NCBI GenBank assembly: GCA_963771655.1
Contig: CAVYUG010000001.1
Location: 62,001-126,000, forward strand
DNA length: 64,000 bases
DNA from: JAWVFM01 sp963771655
Lineage (GTDB): Bacteria; Actinomycetota; Thermoleophilia; Solirubrobacterales; 70-9
Direction of reading: 5' to 3'
In this document: piece by piece, positions 24,606-33,556 of the stretch
Layout: each line of letters begins with the position of its first letter
How positions within the stretch are numbered: the stretch's first letter is position 1
Made by a program: the position numbers and the translations under genes
Notes under the pieces: model-generated
What the model was told of the DNA's origin: nothing
Seen by the model: only the letters and a program-made list of their open reading frames with translations
Databases searched by the model: none

Positions 24606-25486
24606 CAGATGAGCGCGGCGATCTCGCGCGCGACGGCGGCGTCGTCGCGCCCCGTGCGGTCGACGAGCCGCACGCCATGCATCTTCCGCATCCATGTGAG
24701 CTGGCGGCGCGCGTAGGCGCGATGGGCGCGCTGCATCGCCTCCACGTCACCCTCCAGGATCGCGTCGAAGCCGAGCGCGGCACGGGCGGTGCGCGAGGCG
24801 CCGGCCCGAACCGCCGCCTCGGCCTCGCGCTGCGCACCGCCTCCCGCGATCGCCTCCGCCCGCGCATCGATTCGCGCGTAAAGCTCGTCGCGGTCGAGTA
24901 CGAGCCCGACGAGCGTGGTGGGCTCCCTCGTCCGGTCGGTCCACAGCGCGTCGCTGCCGCGCGGCGGATCGATCCCGGCTCTCGCCAGGCCCGCCAGGCG
25001 CGCAATGCGCTTGCCGTCGTTGGGATGGACCGTGGCCGCCACCGCGGGCTCGAGCGTCGCGTGGAGCGCCGCCGGGCCCCGCGCGGCCAGCTCCCCCTCG
25101 ACCTCGGCCCTGATCTCCGACGGCAGCGGCGGGCGCAAATCGAGGTCGGCGAGCGCAGCGCGCAGGTAGAGGCCGGTCCCGCCCAGCACGATCGGCCGCC
25201 GGCCCGCCTCGAGGAGCGAGTCGATCTCCGCGTGCGCGAGCTCGGCGTAGCGGCCCGCCGAGAACTCCTCGGTCACATCCGCGACACCGATCAGCCGGTG
25301 CTCGAGGCGCGCCTGTTCGGCCGCCGTCGGGGCTCCGCTCAGCGCCTCCAGGCCCCGATACACCTGGATCGCGTCGCACGACACCGCCACGGGGTCCTCC
25401 CCGCGCTCGCGCAGGCGCTCTGCGACCGCGATGCCGACGGCCGTCTTCCCCGCCGCCGTCGGGCCGAAGATCGCGAGCGTCTTCAA
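24605..25486 (-). CDS. miaA: tRNA dimethylallyltransferase
   Basis: A 293-residue MiaA that adds the isopentenyl group to A37 of tRNAs reading U-initial codons. Key motifs: P-loop FGPTAAGKT near residue 7, the catalytic SCDAIQVYRG, HRLIGVAD, LGGTGLYLRA and RQLTWMRKM. The TTG at 25486 is used because it places the P-loop correctly; it overlaps the upstream gene stop in TTGA. MiaB, which modifies the same base, is encoded one gene upstream. Confidence 0.95.
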   Translation of the reverse strand: MKTLAIFGPTAAGKTAVGIAVAERLRERGEDPVAVSCDAIQVYRGLEALSGAPTAAEQARLEHRLIGVADVTEEFSAGRYAELAHAEIDSLLEAGRRPIVLGGTGLYLRAALADLDLRPPLPSEIRAEVEGELAARGPAALHATLEPAVAATVHPNDGKRIARLAGLARAGIDPPRGSDALWTDRTREPTTLVGLVLDRDELYARIDARAEAIAGGGAQREAEAAVRAGASRTARAALGFDAILEGDVEAMQRAHRAYARRQLTWMRKMHGVRLVDRTGRDDAAVAREIAALI

Positions 25487-26467
25487 GGTCGTTCGACCTC
25501 GCGGCGGCGCAGCTCGCCCGCAAGGGCGCGCCTGATCCGCCGCGAGGTGAGCGGCTCGCCATCGTCGTCGAGCACGACGCGGGGCTCCAGGGGAAGCCGC
25601 TCGGCCAGCCACCCGAGCTCCTCGCCGGCGTCCTCGAGGGGTGGCTCGACGCGATCGAGGAAGCCCTCGACGTAGAACGAGCGCATGTAGTGGATGTGGA
25701 CGAGGCCTGAGAGCTCGGCGCGGGCCGCCGGATCGCGGTAACGGCCGCGGCGCGTGATGCGGTAGTTGTACGGCCAGGGCAGCGTCTGCACGCGCTCGGG
25801 CCGCCGGGCGAAGACCAGAGCGAGACTGATCTGGTCGAGGGAGTCGATGCGCCCCGATGGCGGGAGCGCGCGATCGTCGAGGAGTCGCTGGAAGAGCTCG
25901 AGCCACTCGCCGAACAGGCCGGCCTCACGGCGCCCCGCCACCAGCCCGCTGTTCCAGTAGCCGCGAATCCTGCGGCCGCGGAGCGCGGTCTCGATCCAGG
26001 GCGGCTCGGCGGCCCCCGCGAGCGCGTAGAGCCCCTGCCAGTAGTCCTCGTTGTCGTGGCCTGGCCCGGTCGTCCCCTCGCTCACCTTGCCGACGGGTGC
26101 CGCGGCGGCGTCGATGCCGGGTGCGAGCTCGAGCAGCGAGGGCTCGGCGACGAAAACCGAGTCGGAGTCGAGCACGGCGACCACCTCCTCGCCGTGCCGT
26201 TGCTCCGCGTCGGCCGCCGCGTAGAGCTTGTTGGCGACCGGGTGGAAGGCGTGAGCGGTGTTGATCTCGTCCTCCACGAGCTCAACCCCCAGGTCGTCGA
26301 GCGCGGCACGGGTTGGGCTCGCCCAGCGCCTCGCCGGCGCGCGGGCGGTAGGCGCTCACCGGCGCACCCGCGAGGCGCCCGCCGAATCGGCGAAGCGACT
26401 CGCACATGAGCACGGTCTCGGCCTCGAGGCGGCCCGCCTCGACGCAGCAGACGATGCGCAGGCTCAT
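25483..26467 (-). pseudogene. Glycosyltransferase-like protein, frameshifted
   Basis: The N-terminal part starts at ATG 26467 (SLRIVCCVEAGRLEAETVLM) and shifts frame at about 26312-26320, from GEALGEP into RAALDDLGVELVEDEIN, and then continues to the stop at 25483. The restored product is about 327 residues and contains VVAVLDSDSVFV, a DxD-like metal/nucleotide-sugar motif, and YWNSGLVAGRREAGLF, which recall glycogenin-type or nucleotide-diphospho-sugar transferases. It overlaps both miaB (ATGA) and miaA (TTGA). The function is weakly supported. Confidence 0.6.
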
Positions 26468-27789
26468 CCCGCCGCGAGGCGCGATGCGAGCAGCTCACGC
26501 CCGCCGAGGGTGGTCGACGTCGCCCCGGTGATCTCGACGTCGACGAGCTCGCCGGCGCTCGCGGTGCCGTCGAAGTTGACGGTCTTGTTGTGGCGCGTGC
26601 GGCCCCGCAACCGGCTCGGGTCGGTTCTGCTCGGCCCCTCCACGAGCACGTCCTGCGTGCGGCCCACGAACCGCTGTCCGCGCTCGCGGGCGCGGCTCTG
26701 AACCAGCTCGACGAGGCGCTCCATGCGCTCGCGCTTCACCGGATGCGGAACCTGGGCCTCGAGCTTCGCGGCCTCGGTCCCGCGGCGCGGGGAGAAGACG
26801 AAGGTGAAGGCACTGTCGAAACCAACCTCGTCGACCACCTCCAGCGTCGCCTCGAAGTCATCCTCCGTCTCTCCGGGAAAGCCGACGATGATGTCGGTCG
26901 TGAGCGCGCAGTCGGGCACGTGCTCGCGGATGAGCGCCACACGGTCCAGGTAGCGCCGGCGGTCGTAGGTGCGGCGCATCGCCTTCAGGACCCGGCTGGA
27001 GCCGGACTGGAGCGGCAGATGGATGTGCTCGCAGAGCGCCGGCAGCTCGGCGTGTGCGCGGATGACGTCCTCGCGCATGTCCTTGGGGTGAGGGCTCGTG
27101 TAGCGGATACGGTCGATGCCGTCGACGCCGTCGATGCCCGCGAGGAGCTCGGCGAACGTGATCCGGTGCTCGGCTGGGAGGTCACGCCCGAAGCTGTTGA
27201 CGTTCTGGCCCAGGAGCGTCACCTCGCGAACGCCCTCCGCAGCCATTCGCTCGGCCTCCGCGACCAGCTCCGAGGGCTCGCGGCTTCGCTCGCGGCCCCG
27301 CGTCTGGGGCACGATGCAGTAGGAGCAGACGCAGTTGCAGCCCTGCGAGATCTGAAGCCATCCCTGGAACTCGCGCTCGCGCTTGTCGGGCAGGTGGCCG
27401 GAGAAGTCCTCGAACTCGAAATAGCCCTGAGCCGTCAGCGAGTCGGAGGCCAGGAACTCGGCCAGCCGGTGGATCTGTCCGGGACCGAAGGCGACGTCGA
27501 CGAATGGGAACCGCTCGAAGATCTCGTCCTTCACCGATTGGGCCCAGCAGCCACCCACACCCACCACCCGCTCGGGCCGCTCGCGCTTCAGCCGCTTGGC
27601 CTCGCCGAGATGGGCGGTGAAACGGTTGTCGGCCGACTCGCGAATCGAGCAGGTGTTGAAGAGGATGAGATCGGCGTTGGAGCGCTCCGTCGCTTCGGAA
27701 TAGCCGAGCGACTCCAGCATCCCGCGCATGCGCTCGGAATCGTGCTCGTTCATCTGGCACCCGAACGTCGTGACGTGGTACGTCGCCAT
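26464..27789 (-). CDS. miaB: tRNA-2-methylthio-N6-dimethylallyladenosine synthase
   Basis: A 441-residue methylthiotransferase: N-terminal UPF0004 domain with Cys residues (TFGCQMNEHDSE, FNTCSIRESA, GVGGCWAQ), radical-SAM CNCVCSYCIVP cluster, and a C-terminal TRAM domain (VGRTQDVLVEG). It adds the methylthio group to i6A37 made by MiaA. The ATG at 27789 lies 6 nt after a TACCCT box. It heads the miaB-GT-miaA-amine oxidase unit. Confidence 0.96.
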   Translation of the reverse strand: MATYHVTTFGCQMNEHDSERMRGMLESLGYSEATERSNADLILFNTCSIRESADNRFTAHLGEAKRLKRERPERVVGVGGCWAQSVKDEIFERFPFVDVAFGPGQIHRLAEFLASDSLTAQGYFEFEDFSGHLPDKREREFQGWLQISQGCNCVCSYCIVPQTRGRERSREPSELVAEAERMAAEGVREVTLLGQNVNSFGRDLPAEHRITFAELLAGIDGVDGIDRIRYTSPHPKDMREDVIRAHAELPALCEHIHLPLQSGSSRVLKAMRRTYDRRRYLDRVALIREHVPDCALTTDIIVGFPGETEDDFEATLEVVDEVGFDSAFTFVFSPRRGTEAAKLEAQVPHPVKRERMERLVELVQSRARERGQRFVGRTQDVLVEGPSRTDPSRLRGRTRHNKTVNFDGTASAGELVDVEITGATSTTLGGRELLASRLAAG

Positions 27790-27795
27790 TGGGTG

Positions 27796-27801
27796 AGGGT
27801 A
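27796..27801 (-). promoter_or_regulatory. -10 box TACCCT for miaB, leaderless
   Basis: Six nucleotides upstream of the miaB ATG, in the 19-bp gap after the cupredoxin gene. Confidence 0.55.
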
Positions 27802-27808
27802 ACGGCCG

Positions 27809-28408
27809 CTACTTGACGGTGAGGGTGCCCTTCATGCCGGCGGCCTCGTGGCCCGGCACGCTGCAGAAGAAGGTGTATTTCCCGGGCTTCAGCTCCACCT
27901 TGGCGGTTGTCGTCCCCCCTGTGATCGTCTTCGTGCCGCCGAGGCCCTTGCCGTTCGAGTCCTCGATCTGGACGTTGTGGCCGACCGGGGAGTCGTTGGT
28001 GAAGTCGATGGTGTCCGTGCCGGCCTTCGCCGTCACGCTCGTCTGCTCGTAGGCGAGCTGCCCGGTCGGATCAGCGCTGATCTTGATCGCCGATCCGCCA
28101 CCGGCCGACGAGGGCGCGGCGGGCGTGGAGGTGGATGTCGCCGAGGTCGACGTGGTCGTCGTGCTCTCCGCATTGGGAATCTCCTCCGACACCTTGGCGT
28201 TCTCCGCCTCCCGGTCCGCCTGCTCGACGTTCGAGTTTCTGACCGCGAACGTCGCCGTCGCGGCCACGAGGGCCGCGAAGTACACGAGAACGCCGATCAG
28301 GACGCCTCGATTTGGCGGGAACTTCTCGAAGCGGAGGCCGATGACAGAGAGGACCACGGCCGAGACGACGAGCGCTATTCCCAGAACGTAGAAGAGCGTC
28401 TTGTCCAT
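27809..28408 (-). CDS. Membrane-anchored cupredoxin (plastocyanin-like)
   Basis: A 199-residue protein with two N-terminal membrane helices (residues about 5-24 and 35-55), a Ser/Thr-rich linker (STTTTSTSATSTST), and a C-terminal blue-copper domain. The ligand set is present: His in VGHNVQIED, then Cys-x4-His-x4-Met in FCSVPGHEAAGM. It is a likely electron carrier on the outer face of the membrane. A TAGGAT box lies 12 nt before the ATG. Confidence 0.88.
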   Translation of the reverse strand: MDKTLFYVLGIALVVSAVVLSVIGLRFEKFPPNRGVLIGVLVYFAALVAATATFAVRNSNVEQADREAENAKVSEEIPNAESTTTTSTSATSTSTPAAPSSAGGGSAIKISADPTGQLAYEQTSVTAKAGTDTIDFTNDSPVGHNVQIEDSNGKGLGGTKTITGGTTTAKVELKPGKYTFFCSVPGHEAAGMKGTLTVK

Positions 28409-28420
28409 TGTGCGGGCGCG

Positions 28421-28426
28421 ATCCTA
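28421..28426 (-). promoter_or_regulatory. -10 box TAGGAT for the cupredoxin gene
   Basis: Twelve nucleotides before the ATG at 28408, so the untranslated leader is only about 5 nt. Confidence 0.45.
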
Positions 28427-28461
28427 CCGATCGCGGCCCGCGTGACCGCTCGGCCCGCTCG

Positions 28462-29874
28462 TCAGTCGGCCCAGGCGCTCGCCCGGCTTTCGCGGATCAC
28501 GGTGACCTTGATCCGCCCGGGATGCGGGACCTCCTTCTCGATGGCCGCTGCCGTCTCGTGGGCGATGAGCGCCGCCTCGTCATCGTCGACCTTGCCGGGG
28601 TCGACGATGACCCTGACCTCCCTCCCGGCGCGCATCGCGAGCACGCGCTCGACGGCGGAGTGGCGCGATGCGATCTCCTCGAGGTCGCGGAGCCGCGACA
28701 CGTACTCCTCGAGGGCCTCGCCGCGGGCGCCGGGCCGGGCGCCCGAGATCGCGTCCGTCGACTGCACCACCACGGCCTCGACAGTCTTCGGCTCAACCTC
28801 GTTGTGGTGGGCCGCGATGGCATGCGCGACAGCCTCGGACTCGCCGTGCCGGCGGGTGATGCGCGCGCCCACCGCCGCGTGCGTGCCGTCGACCTCATGG
28901 CCCACCGCCTTGCCCAGGTCGTGGAGGAGCGCTGCGCGCCGTGCCGTCTCGACGCTCGCGCCGAGCTCGCCGGCGATCAGGGCGGCGAGGTTGGCGCACT
29001 CGACGAGATGGTCGAGGACGTTCTGGCCGTAGCTCGTGCGGAAGCGCAGCTGCCCGAGGAGCTCGAGCAGCCGGGGATCAAGCCCGCTCACGTGGGCTTC
29101 GAGGGCGGCGCGCTCTCCCTCCTCCAAGATGCGGACCTCGAGCTCGGAGCGCACGTGCTCGTAGGTCTCCTCGATGAGCGCCGGCGTGATGCGCCCGTCG
29201 GCCACCAGCCGCTCCAGCGTCAGGCGGGCGATCTCGCGCCGGACGCCGTCGAAGCTCGAGAGCAGCACGGCGTTCGGCGTCTCGTCGATGATCACGTCCA
29301 CCCCGGTCAGCTGTTCGAGGCACCGGATGTTGCGTCCATCGCGGCCGATGATCCGGCCCTTCATCTCGTCGCTCGGGAGCTCGACCAGGCGCGTCGTCGA
29401 GTCGGTCGAGTGGCGCGACGCAAGCCGCTGCATCGCTACCGAGAGGATGCTTCGGGACCTGCGTTCCGCCTCGCGCTTCGTCTGCTCCTCGATCTCGACC
29501 AGCCGAAGCCCGGCCTGATGGCGAGCCTCGTTCTCCACCTCGGCGAGCAGGAGGTCCTTGGCCTGCGCCGCGGTGAGGCCCGAGATGCGCTCGAGCTCGC
29601 GGCGCTGGACGCGCTTGGCGCGCTTCAGCTCCTCGGTCTGCAGCGCGAGGTTGCGCTCGCGGTCGTCGAGCGTCTGCGAGCGGCGCTCGAGATCGACCGT
29701 CTGGACCTCGATCGACTGCGTCTCGCGAAGCGCCTGCTCCTCCATCCGCGCGATCTCCTCGCGCCTGGCCTTAAGCTCGGCGTCGACCTCAGGCCCGCCC
29801 TCGCCATCCTGGGCCGGCCTCGCGTGCGTGGAGCTCGACCGCCGCAACCCCGACCACAGCGAGCGAGACTCCAT
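28462..29874 (-). CDS. rny: Ribonuclease Y
   Basis: A 470-residue RNase Y, an endoribonuclease that starts mRNA decay in bacteria lacking RNase E. Order: coiled coil (residues about 27-150), KH domain (GRIIGRDGRNIR), HD domain (HDLGKAVGHEVDG and AHHNEVEPKT) and C-terminal helix. The usual N-terminal membrane anchor is absent from the ATG at 29874, which has an AGAGGAAG ribosome-binding site 6 nt upstream, so the enzyme looks cytosolic. Preceded by a 322-bp gene-free leader. Confidence 0.94.
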   Translation of the reverse strand: MESRSLWSGLRRSSSTHARPAQDGEGGPEVDAELKARREEIARMEEQALRETQSIEVQTVDLERRSQTLDDRERNLALQTEELKRAKRVQRRELERISGLTAAQAKDLLLAEVENEARHQAGLRLVEIEEQTKREAERRSRSILSVAMQRLASRHSTDSTTRLVELPSDEMKGRIIGRDGRNIRCLEQLTGVDVIIDETPNAVLLSSFDGVRREIARLTLERLVADGRITPALIEETYEHVRSELEVRILEEGERAALEAHVSGLDPRLLELLGQLRFRTSYGQNVLDHLVECANLAALIAGELGASVETARRAALLHDLGKAVGHEVDGTHAAVGARITRRHGESEAVAHAIAAHHNEVEPKTVEAVVVQSTDAISGARPGARGEALEEYVSRLRDLEEIASRHSAVERVLAMRAGREVRVIVDPGKVDDDEAALIAHETAAAIEKEVPHPGRIKVTVIRESRASAWAD

Positions 29875-30196
29875 TTGGCTTCCTCTCCCCCGGCGGGACG
29901 CCGGGTGCATTTTGCCTGTCAGCTGCGCGGCCGCACTTCGGCCGGCCGGCCGGCGGCGCCGGAGACACTCACGTCGGCTATCCAGACGCGCCCGGTAACC
30001 CGGGCGCCGCACGTGCTCGACGGCTAGCGGGTCGAGCTCGGAGCCCCCTCTAAGGCTCGGTCGTGGTGGTGAAGCGGTTTCAAAGGTCTTCCTGGATTCA
30101 GCGTCAATTCGTGTCGAAGGCGGCGCGCCGGCCGCGCTTCCATCGTAGACCCGTCCGGCGCGATTCGCAAGCCCGCTTACGGCATTTGCGGGCGAT
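29875..30196 (-). other. Gene-free region upstream of rny, structured leader
   Basis: 322 bp between recX and rny. On the minus strand it holds several GC-rich inverted repeats, the best being GCGCCCGG-GTTA-CCGGGCGC (about 29988-30007), plus a CCGGC-rich run near 29938-29958 and the rny ribosome-binding site. No credible gene in any frame. It may be a long 5' untranslated region; I could not fix the promoter. Confidence 0.4.
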
Positions 30197-30646
30197 TCAC
30201 CGCCCCGAGCGCTCGACGTGCCTCACGGCGTCGTACGCGACCTCGGAGGGGTAGCCGAGCCGGACGAGGACGGCGAGGGCCCGGCCGCGGGCAGCCTCGT
30301 CGTCGACGGGCATCGCGCGCTCGGCCAGGACCGCCGCCGCGCGCTCCACCTGCGCCTCCGCCGGGTCGGCGGCGAGCGCCTCGGCGATCTCCTCAGACCC
30401 GGCGCCACGAGCCGCAAGCGCCTCGGCGATCCGTTTCGAGCCCCAGCCGCGAAGCTCGCGCTTGTCCTCCGCGAACCGGCGCGCGAAGCGCGCATCGTCG
30501 AGCTGCCCGATCTCGATCAGATGATCGAGCGCGGCCTCGGTGGCCTCGGGTTCGCAGCCGCGCGCGTCCAGCCAGGCGCCGAGCTCCGCGACCGTGCGCT
30601 CCTTCTGCGCCAGCGCGGCGAGCGCCAGCTCCAACGCGTCGGGCAC
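30197..30646 (-). CDS. recX: RecA regulatory protein RecX
   Basis: A 149-residue RecX with the repeated three-helix pattern (LIEIGQLDDARFARRFAEDK ... RGWGSKRIAEAL ... ALAVLVRLGYPSEVAYDAV). RecX inhibits RecA filament formation. It starts (GTG at 30646) 12 bp after the recA stop, the standard recA-recX arrangement, so it is co-transcribed. Confidence 0.93.
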   Translation of the reverse strand: MPDALELALAALAQKERTVAELGAWLDARGCEPEATEAALDHLIEIGQLDDARFARRFAEDKRELRGWGSKRIAEALAARGAGSEEIAEALAADPAEAQVERAAAVLAERAMPVDDEAARGRALAVLVRLGYPSEVAYDAVRHVERSGR

Positions 30647-30658
30647 GGTGGGCCCGAG

Positions 30659-32851
30659 CTAGGCGGCCTCGGCCTCCTCGGGCTCTTCGACCACCTCGGG
30701 CTGGGCGACCCCCGGCCGCTCGATCCCCATCGCCTCGAAGAGCTTCGCCTCCATCTCCCGCATGAGCTCGGGGTTCTCGGACAGGTACTGCTTCGTGTTG
30801 TTGCGCCCCTGGCCGAGCCGAAGCTCGCCGTAGGAGAAGAACGAGCCGGACTTCTGGACGATGTCGTGCTCGAGAGCGAGGTCGAGCAGGCCGCCCTCCT
30901 TCGAGATCCCCGCGCCGTACTCGATGTCGAACTCGGCCTGCTTGAACGGCGCCGCGACCTTGTTCTTCACCACCTTCACGCGCACGCGGTTGCCAACCGC
31001 CTCGGTGCCCTCCTTGAGGGTCTCGATGCGGCGGATGTCGAGCCGCTGCGAGCAGTAGAACTTGAGCGCGCGCCCGCCGGGCTGGGTCTCGGGGCTGTTG
31101 TGGACCACCACGTGGTCGACGAGGTAGGTGTGGTTGCCTTCGACTTGGAGGTCGAACCGGTCCTGCTTGCGCGTATCCGCAGGCTTGCGGTACTTGCGCA
31201 GCACCTTCATCGGGACGGGCCGGAGGCTCGTGCGCGACTTCAGGCGAGTGCCGTTCAGGTGGGCATCGCTTGTGTCGGGATGCCAGCCGAAGCGCCCCCT
31301 CAGATCAGGATGGAGCTTGTAGTCCATCGAGGGATGGACGAACGGGGCGATCCTCTCGTGGAACTTCCGCGTCCGCTCGCCGCTGAACGTGAACCGGCGC
31401 CCGTCGATGGTTGGCAGGCCCATGCCGAGCTCCTCGAACCGTGAGGCCAGCCTCTCCTTGTCAGGCATGCTCAACGTCGTGTTGTAGATCACGGCCTTCC
31501 CGTGCCCCCACCGCTCATAGCTGCCCGAGAAAGAGCCGTCGTCGCAGTACCAAGCCGCGACCGCGCGCTCGTCCAGCTGCTCGATTAGGTCGTCGCTGAC
31601 CGCCCGACCGCCATCAGGCGAGTGGACGGCGGCATGCACGGGCGCAAGTTGGCGCATCGGGATCGTGTCGAACCCGATCCCATTACCCGTCGGCCCGATC
31701 TCGTGGGCAAACGGCGCCAGCATCTCGTGCTTCCACTCGCAGTACTCCCGCTGCTTCGTGCCGTGGCCGACCCTGAAGGCAACGTTGTGATCGGACGCGT
31801 AGCGCAGCGAGCCATCGCCGAGAGCGCTGCCGATGATCAGCTTCATCTGGTCGTCGCTTAGGCCGTAGTGCTTGCATGCGACGAGGACTTCGTCGCCCTC
31901 CTCGATCTCCTCGGCGTGCTTCTCGCCGTCGGGCGTGAGGATCAGGTGATTAGGGGTGCAGGCGAACTTCCGCTTGCCTGATCCTCCCCCTGCCGCTATC
32001 TCGAACTGAAGCCATTCATCGGTCTTGCCGTTGTTGTAGTACTCGACGACCTTCCGCGGCGAGATCTCGCCTGTCGCCGGATCCATCGACATGACCTCGA
32101 CCGGCATCCGCTGATTGACGATCTTGCCGATCTTCTCGGTGCCGCCATCCGCGAGGACAACCCTCGCGTCGTAATGGAAGCATCCGAACATGACGCCGAT
32201 CTTCTCCCGGATCTGGTTCGTGAACAGGCAGACCGTGTTCGAGCGGTTGAGGTTGCCGGCGAGCTTGCGGAGGGCCTGGCTCATGAGGCGGGCCTGGAGG
32301 CCGACCTGGGTCTCCCCCATCTGGCCCTCGAGCTCGACCCGCGGGGTGAGCGCCGCGACCGAGTCGACGGCGACCACGTCGACGGCGCCGGAGCGCACCA
32401 GGACGTCGACGATCTCGAGCGCCTGCTCGCCGTAGTCGGGCTGCGAGACGAGCAGCTCCTCGGTGTCGACGCCGATCCGCTTCGCGTAGATCGGGTCGAT
32501 CGCATGCTCGGCGTCGACGAACGCGCAGACCCCGCCGCGCGCCTGCGCCTCGGCGATGATGTGGTAGACGAGGGTGGTCTTCCCCGAGGACTCGGGGCCG
32601 AAGATCTCGACGATCCGCCCGCGCGGCACGCCGCCCACGCCGAGGGCCAGGTCGAGGGGGAGTGCCCCCGTGGGAATCGCGTCGACCGCGATCGTGCTGT
32701 CGTCGCCGAGCTTCATCAGCGAGCCCTGGCCGAACTGCTTCTCGATCTGGGTCTTGGCCGCTTCGAGGGCCGCCTCCCGCGCCTTCGTCTCCTTCGGGTC
32801 GGCCGAGCGAAGCGGCGTTGGGGCGTTTGAATCGGTCATCTTCTTCATCAC
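30659..32851 (-). CDS. recA: RecA recombinase precursor containing an intein
   Basis: A 730-residue precursor: N-extein 1-223, intein 224-585, C-extein 586-730; spliced RecA is about 368 residues. RecA parts: Walker A FGPESSGKTT (residues 84-93), AVDSVAAL, TNQIREKIGVMFG and SPETQPGGRALKFY. The insertion lies between FG and SPET in the L2 loop region. RecA catalyses homologous strand exchange and SOS co-protease activity. Start uncertain among GTG 32851, ATG 32848 and ATG 32839 (MTDSNAP), all downstream of AAGGAG. It follows thpR by 6 bp and precedes recX. Confidence 0.96.
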   Translation of the reverse strand: MMKKMTDSNAPTPLRSADPKETKAREAALEAAKTQIEKQFGQGSLMKLGDDSTIAVDAIPTGALPLDLALGVGGVPRGRIVEIFGPESSGKTTLVYHIIAEAQARGGVCAFVDAEHAIDPIYAKRIGVDTEELLVSQPDYGEQALEIVDVLVRSGAVDVVAVDSVAALTPRVELEGQMGETQVGLQARLMSQALRKLAGNLNRSNTVCLFTNQIREKIGVMFGCFHYDARVVLADGGTEKIGKIVNQRMPVEVMSMDPATGEISPRKVVEYYNNGKTDEWLQFEIAAGGGSGKRKFACTPNHLILTPDGEKHAEEIEEGDEVLVACKHYGLSDDQMKLIIGSALGDGSLRYASDHNVAFRVGHGTKQREYCEWKHEMLAPFAHEIGPTGNGIGFDTIPMRQLAPVHAAVHSPDGGRAVSDDLIEQLDERAVAAWYCDDGSFSGSYERWGHGKAVIYNTTLSMPDKERLASRFEELGMGLPTIDGRRFTFSGERTRKFHERIAPFVHPSMDYKLHPDLRGRFGWHPDTSDAHLNGTRLKSRTSLRPVPMKVLRKYRKPADTRKQDRFDLQVEGNHTYLVDHVVVHNSPETQPGGRALKFYCSQRLDIRRIETLKEGTEAVGNRVRVKVVKNKVAAPFKQAEFDIEYGAGISKEGGLLDLALEHDIVQKSGSFFSYGELRLGQGRNNTKQYLSENPELMREMEAKLFEAMGIERPGVAQPEVVEEPEEAEAA
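31097..32182 (-). mobile_element. RecA intein with LAGLIDADG-type homing endonuclease
   Basis: 362 codons in frame within recA. Splicing residues: Cys224 first, block B CTPNHLIL with Thr299 and His302, block F RFDLQVEGNHTYLV, terminal HN, and Ser586 as the +1 residue. Two endonuclease motifs are visible, LIIGSALGDGSL (residues about 338-349) and AAWYCDDGSF (about 432-441). By memory the site and opening (EKIGKIVN, PRKVV, QF) resemble the M. leprae-type RecA intein rather than that of M. tuberculosis. By eye the DNA looks somewhat less GC-rich than the exteins. Confidence 0.93.
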
Positions 32852-32857
32852 TCCTTC

Positions 32858-33494
32858 TCATGGCCCCGCGGCGTCGCGGGACGGCAAGTCCAGGCTCGCG
32901 AGGGGCGCGTACTCGGCCCCCTGCGGGCGGAGGATCGAACGGTAGAGCGTGACCCGGACGGCTTCGAACGGCCGTTCGAGGCCGTCCGGGAGCGGCTTCG
33001 GGACGGTCGCCACACGCCTGGGCCGGCCACGCCGGCGCCGCCCCCCCGAGCCGGGCGAGGCGCGCTCCGGTCGCACCCGTGCGACCGTGACGTGCGACCA
33101 GAACGGCCGCTTCTCGGGCTTGTAGAGGCGCGCTGCATCGAGCTCGCCGCAGACCTCCGCGGCGAGCTCGTCGGCACGCGGGCTCGGCGCGCTCGCCGCG
33201 TAGAGGCGAGGCCGGGACGCCGGGATGCCGGCCGGCTCGCGGTCGAAGCGCATCTCCACCGGGCGGGGCTCGAGGCCGCGCACGATCGCCGCAACGTCGA
33301 CAGGTCCGCCGCTCGGCGACGTAGCCGAGGAAGCAGAGGGTGACGTGGAGGGTTTCGGAGGGCGGCGCCCGAAGCGCGTCGTCGGCGGCGATCGCCTCGC
33401 GCTGCCAGCGCTCGAGCTCGCTCCGCACCCGGTCCGGCAGGTCGAGCGCGACGAACAAGCGCGCGCGGGGGCTCTTGAGGCGCTCGGTGGCCAT
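32858..33494 (-). pseudogene. thpR: 2'-5' RNA ligase/RNA 2',3'-cyclic phosphodiesterase, frameshifted
   Basis: The N-terminal part reads RLFVALDLPDRVRSELERW and LHVTLCFLGYV (first HxT motif). At about 33300-33312 the frame shifts, and the rest continues as VDVAAIVRGLEPRPVEMRFD, FWSHVTVARVRP (second HxT motif) to the TGA at 32858. The restored length is about 211 residues. The gene normally sits between cinA and recA in Actinobacteria, as here. ATG 33494 is 6 nt after a TACCGT box. A single-base indel, either an error or a recent mutation. Confidence 0.82.
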
Positions 33495-33500
33495 TGGGCC

Positions 33501-33506
33501 ACGGTA
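33501..33506 (-). promoter_or_regulatory. -10 box TACCGT for thpR-recA-recX
   Basis: Six nucleotides upstream of the thpR ATG. It would also serve recA and recX. No SOS (LexA) box of the CGAAC-N4-GTTCG type was seen here. Confidence 0.5.
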
Positions 33507-33543
33507 GGGAGGCAATCGGCGTCCGGGACGCGCCGTTCGTGTC

Positions 33544-33549
33544 TAGAGT
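33544..33549 (+). promoter_or_regulatory. -10 box TAGAGT, leaderless
   Basis: Seven nucleotides before the hydrolase GTG at 33557, back to back with the thpR promoter (38 bp apart). Confidence 0.6.
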
Positions 33550-33556
33550 CACCTCG

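Noticed and set aside
33495..33556. SOS/LexA box upstream of thpR-recA
   Set aside because: I looked for CGAAC-N4-GTTCG and for the mycobacterial TTGTCRGTG-type element and found neither; only an isolated CGAAC half-site.
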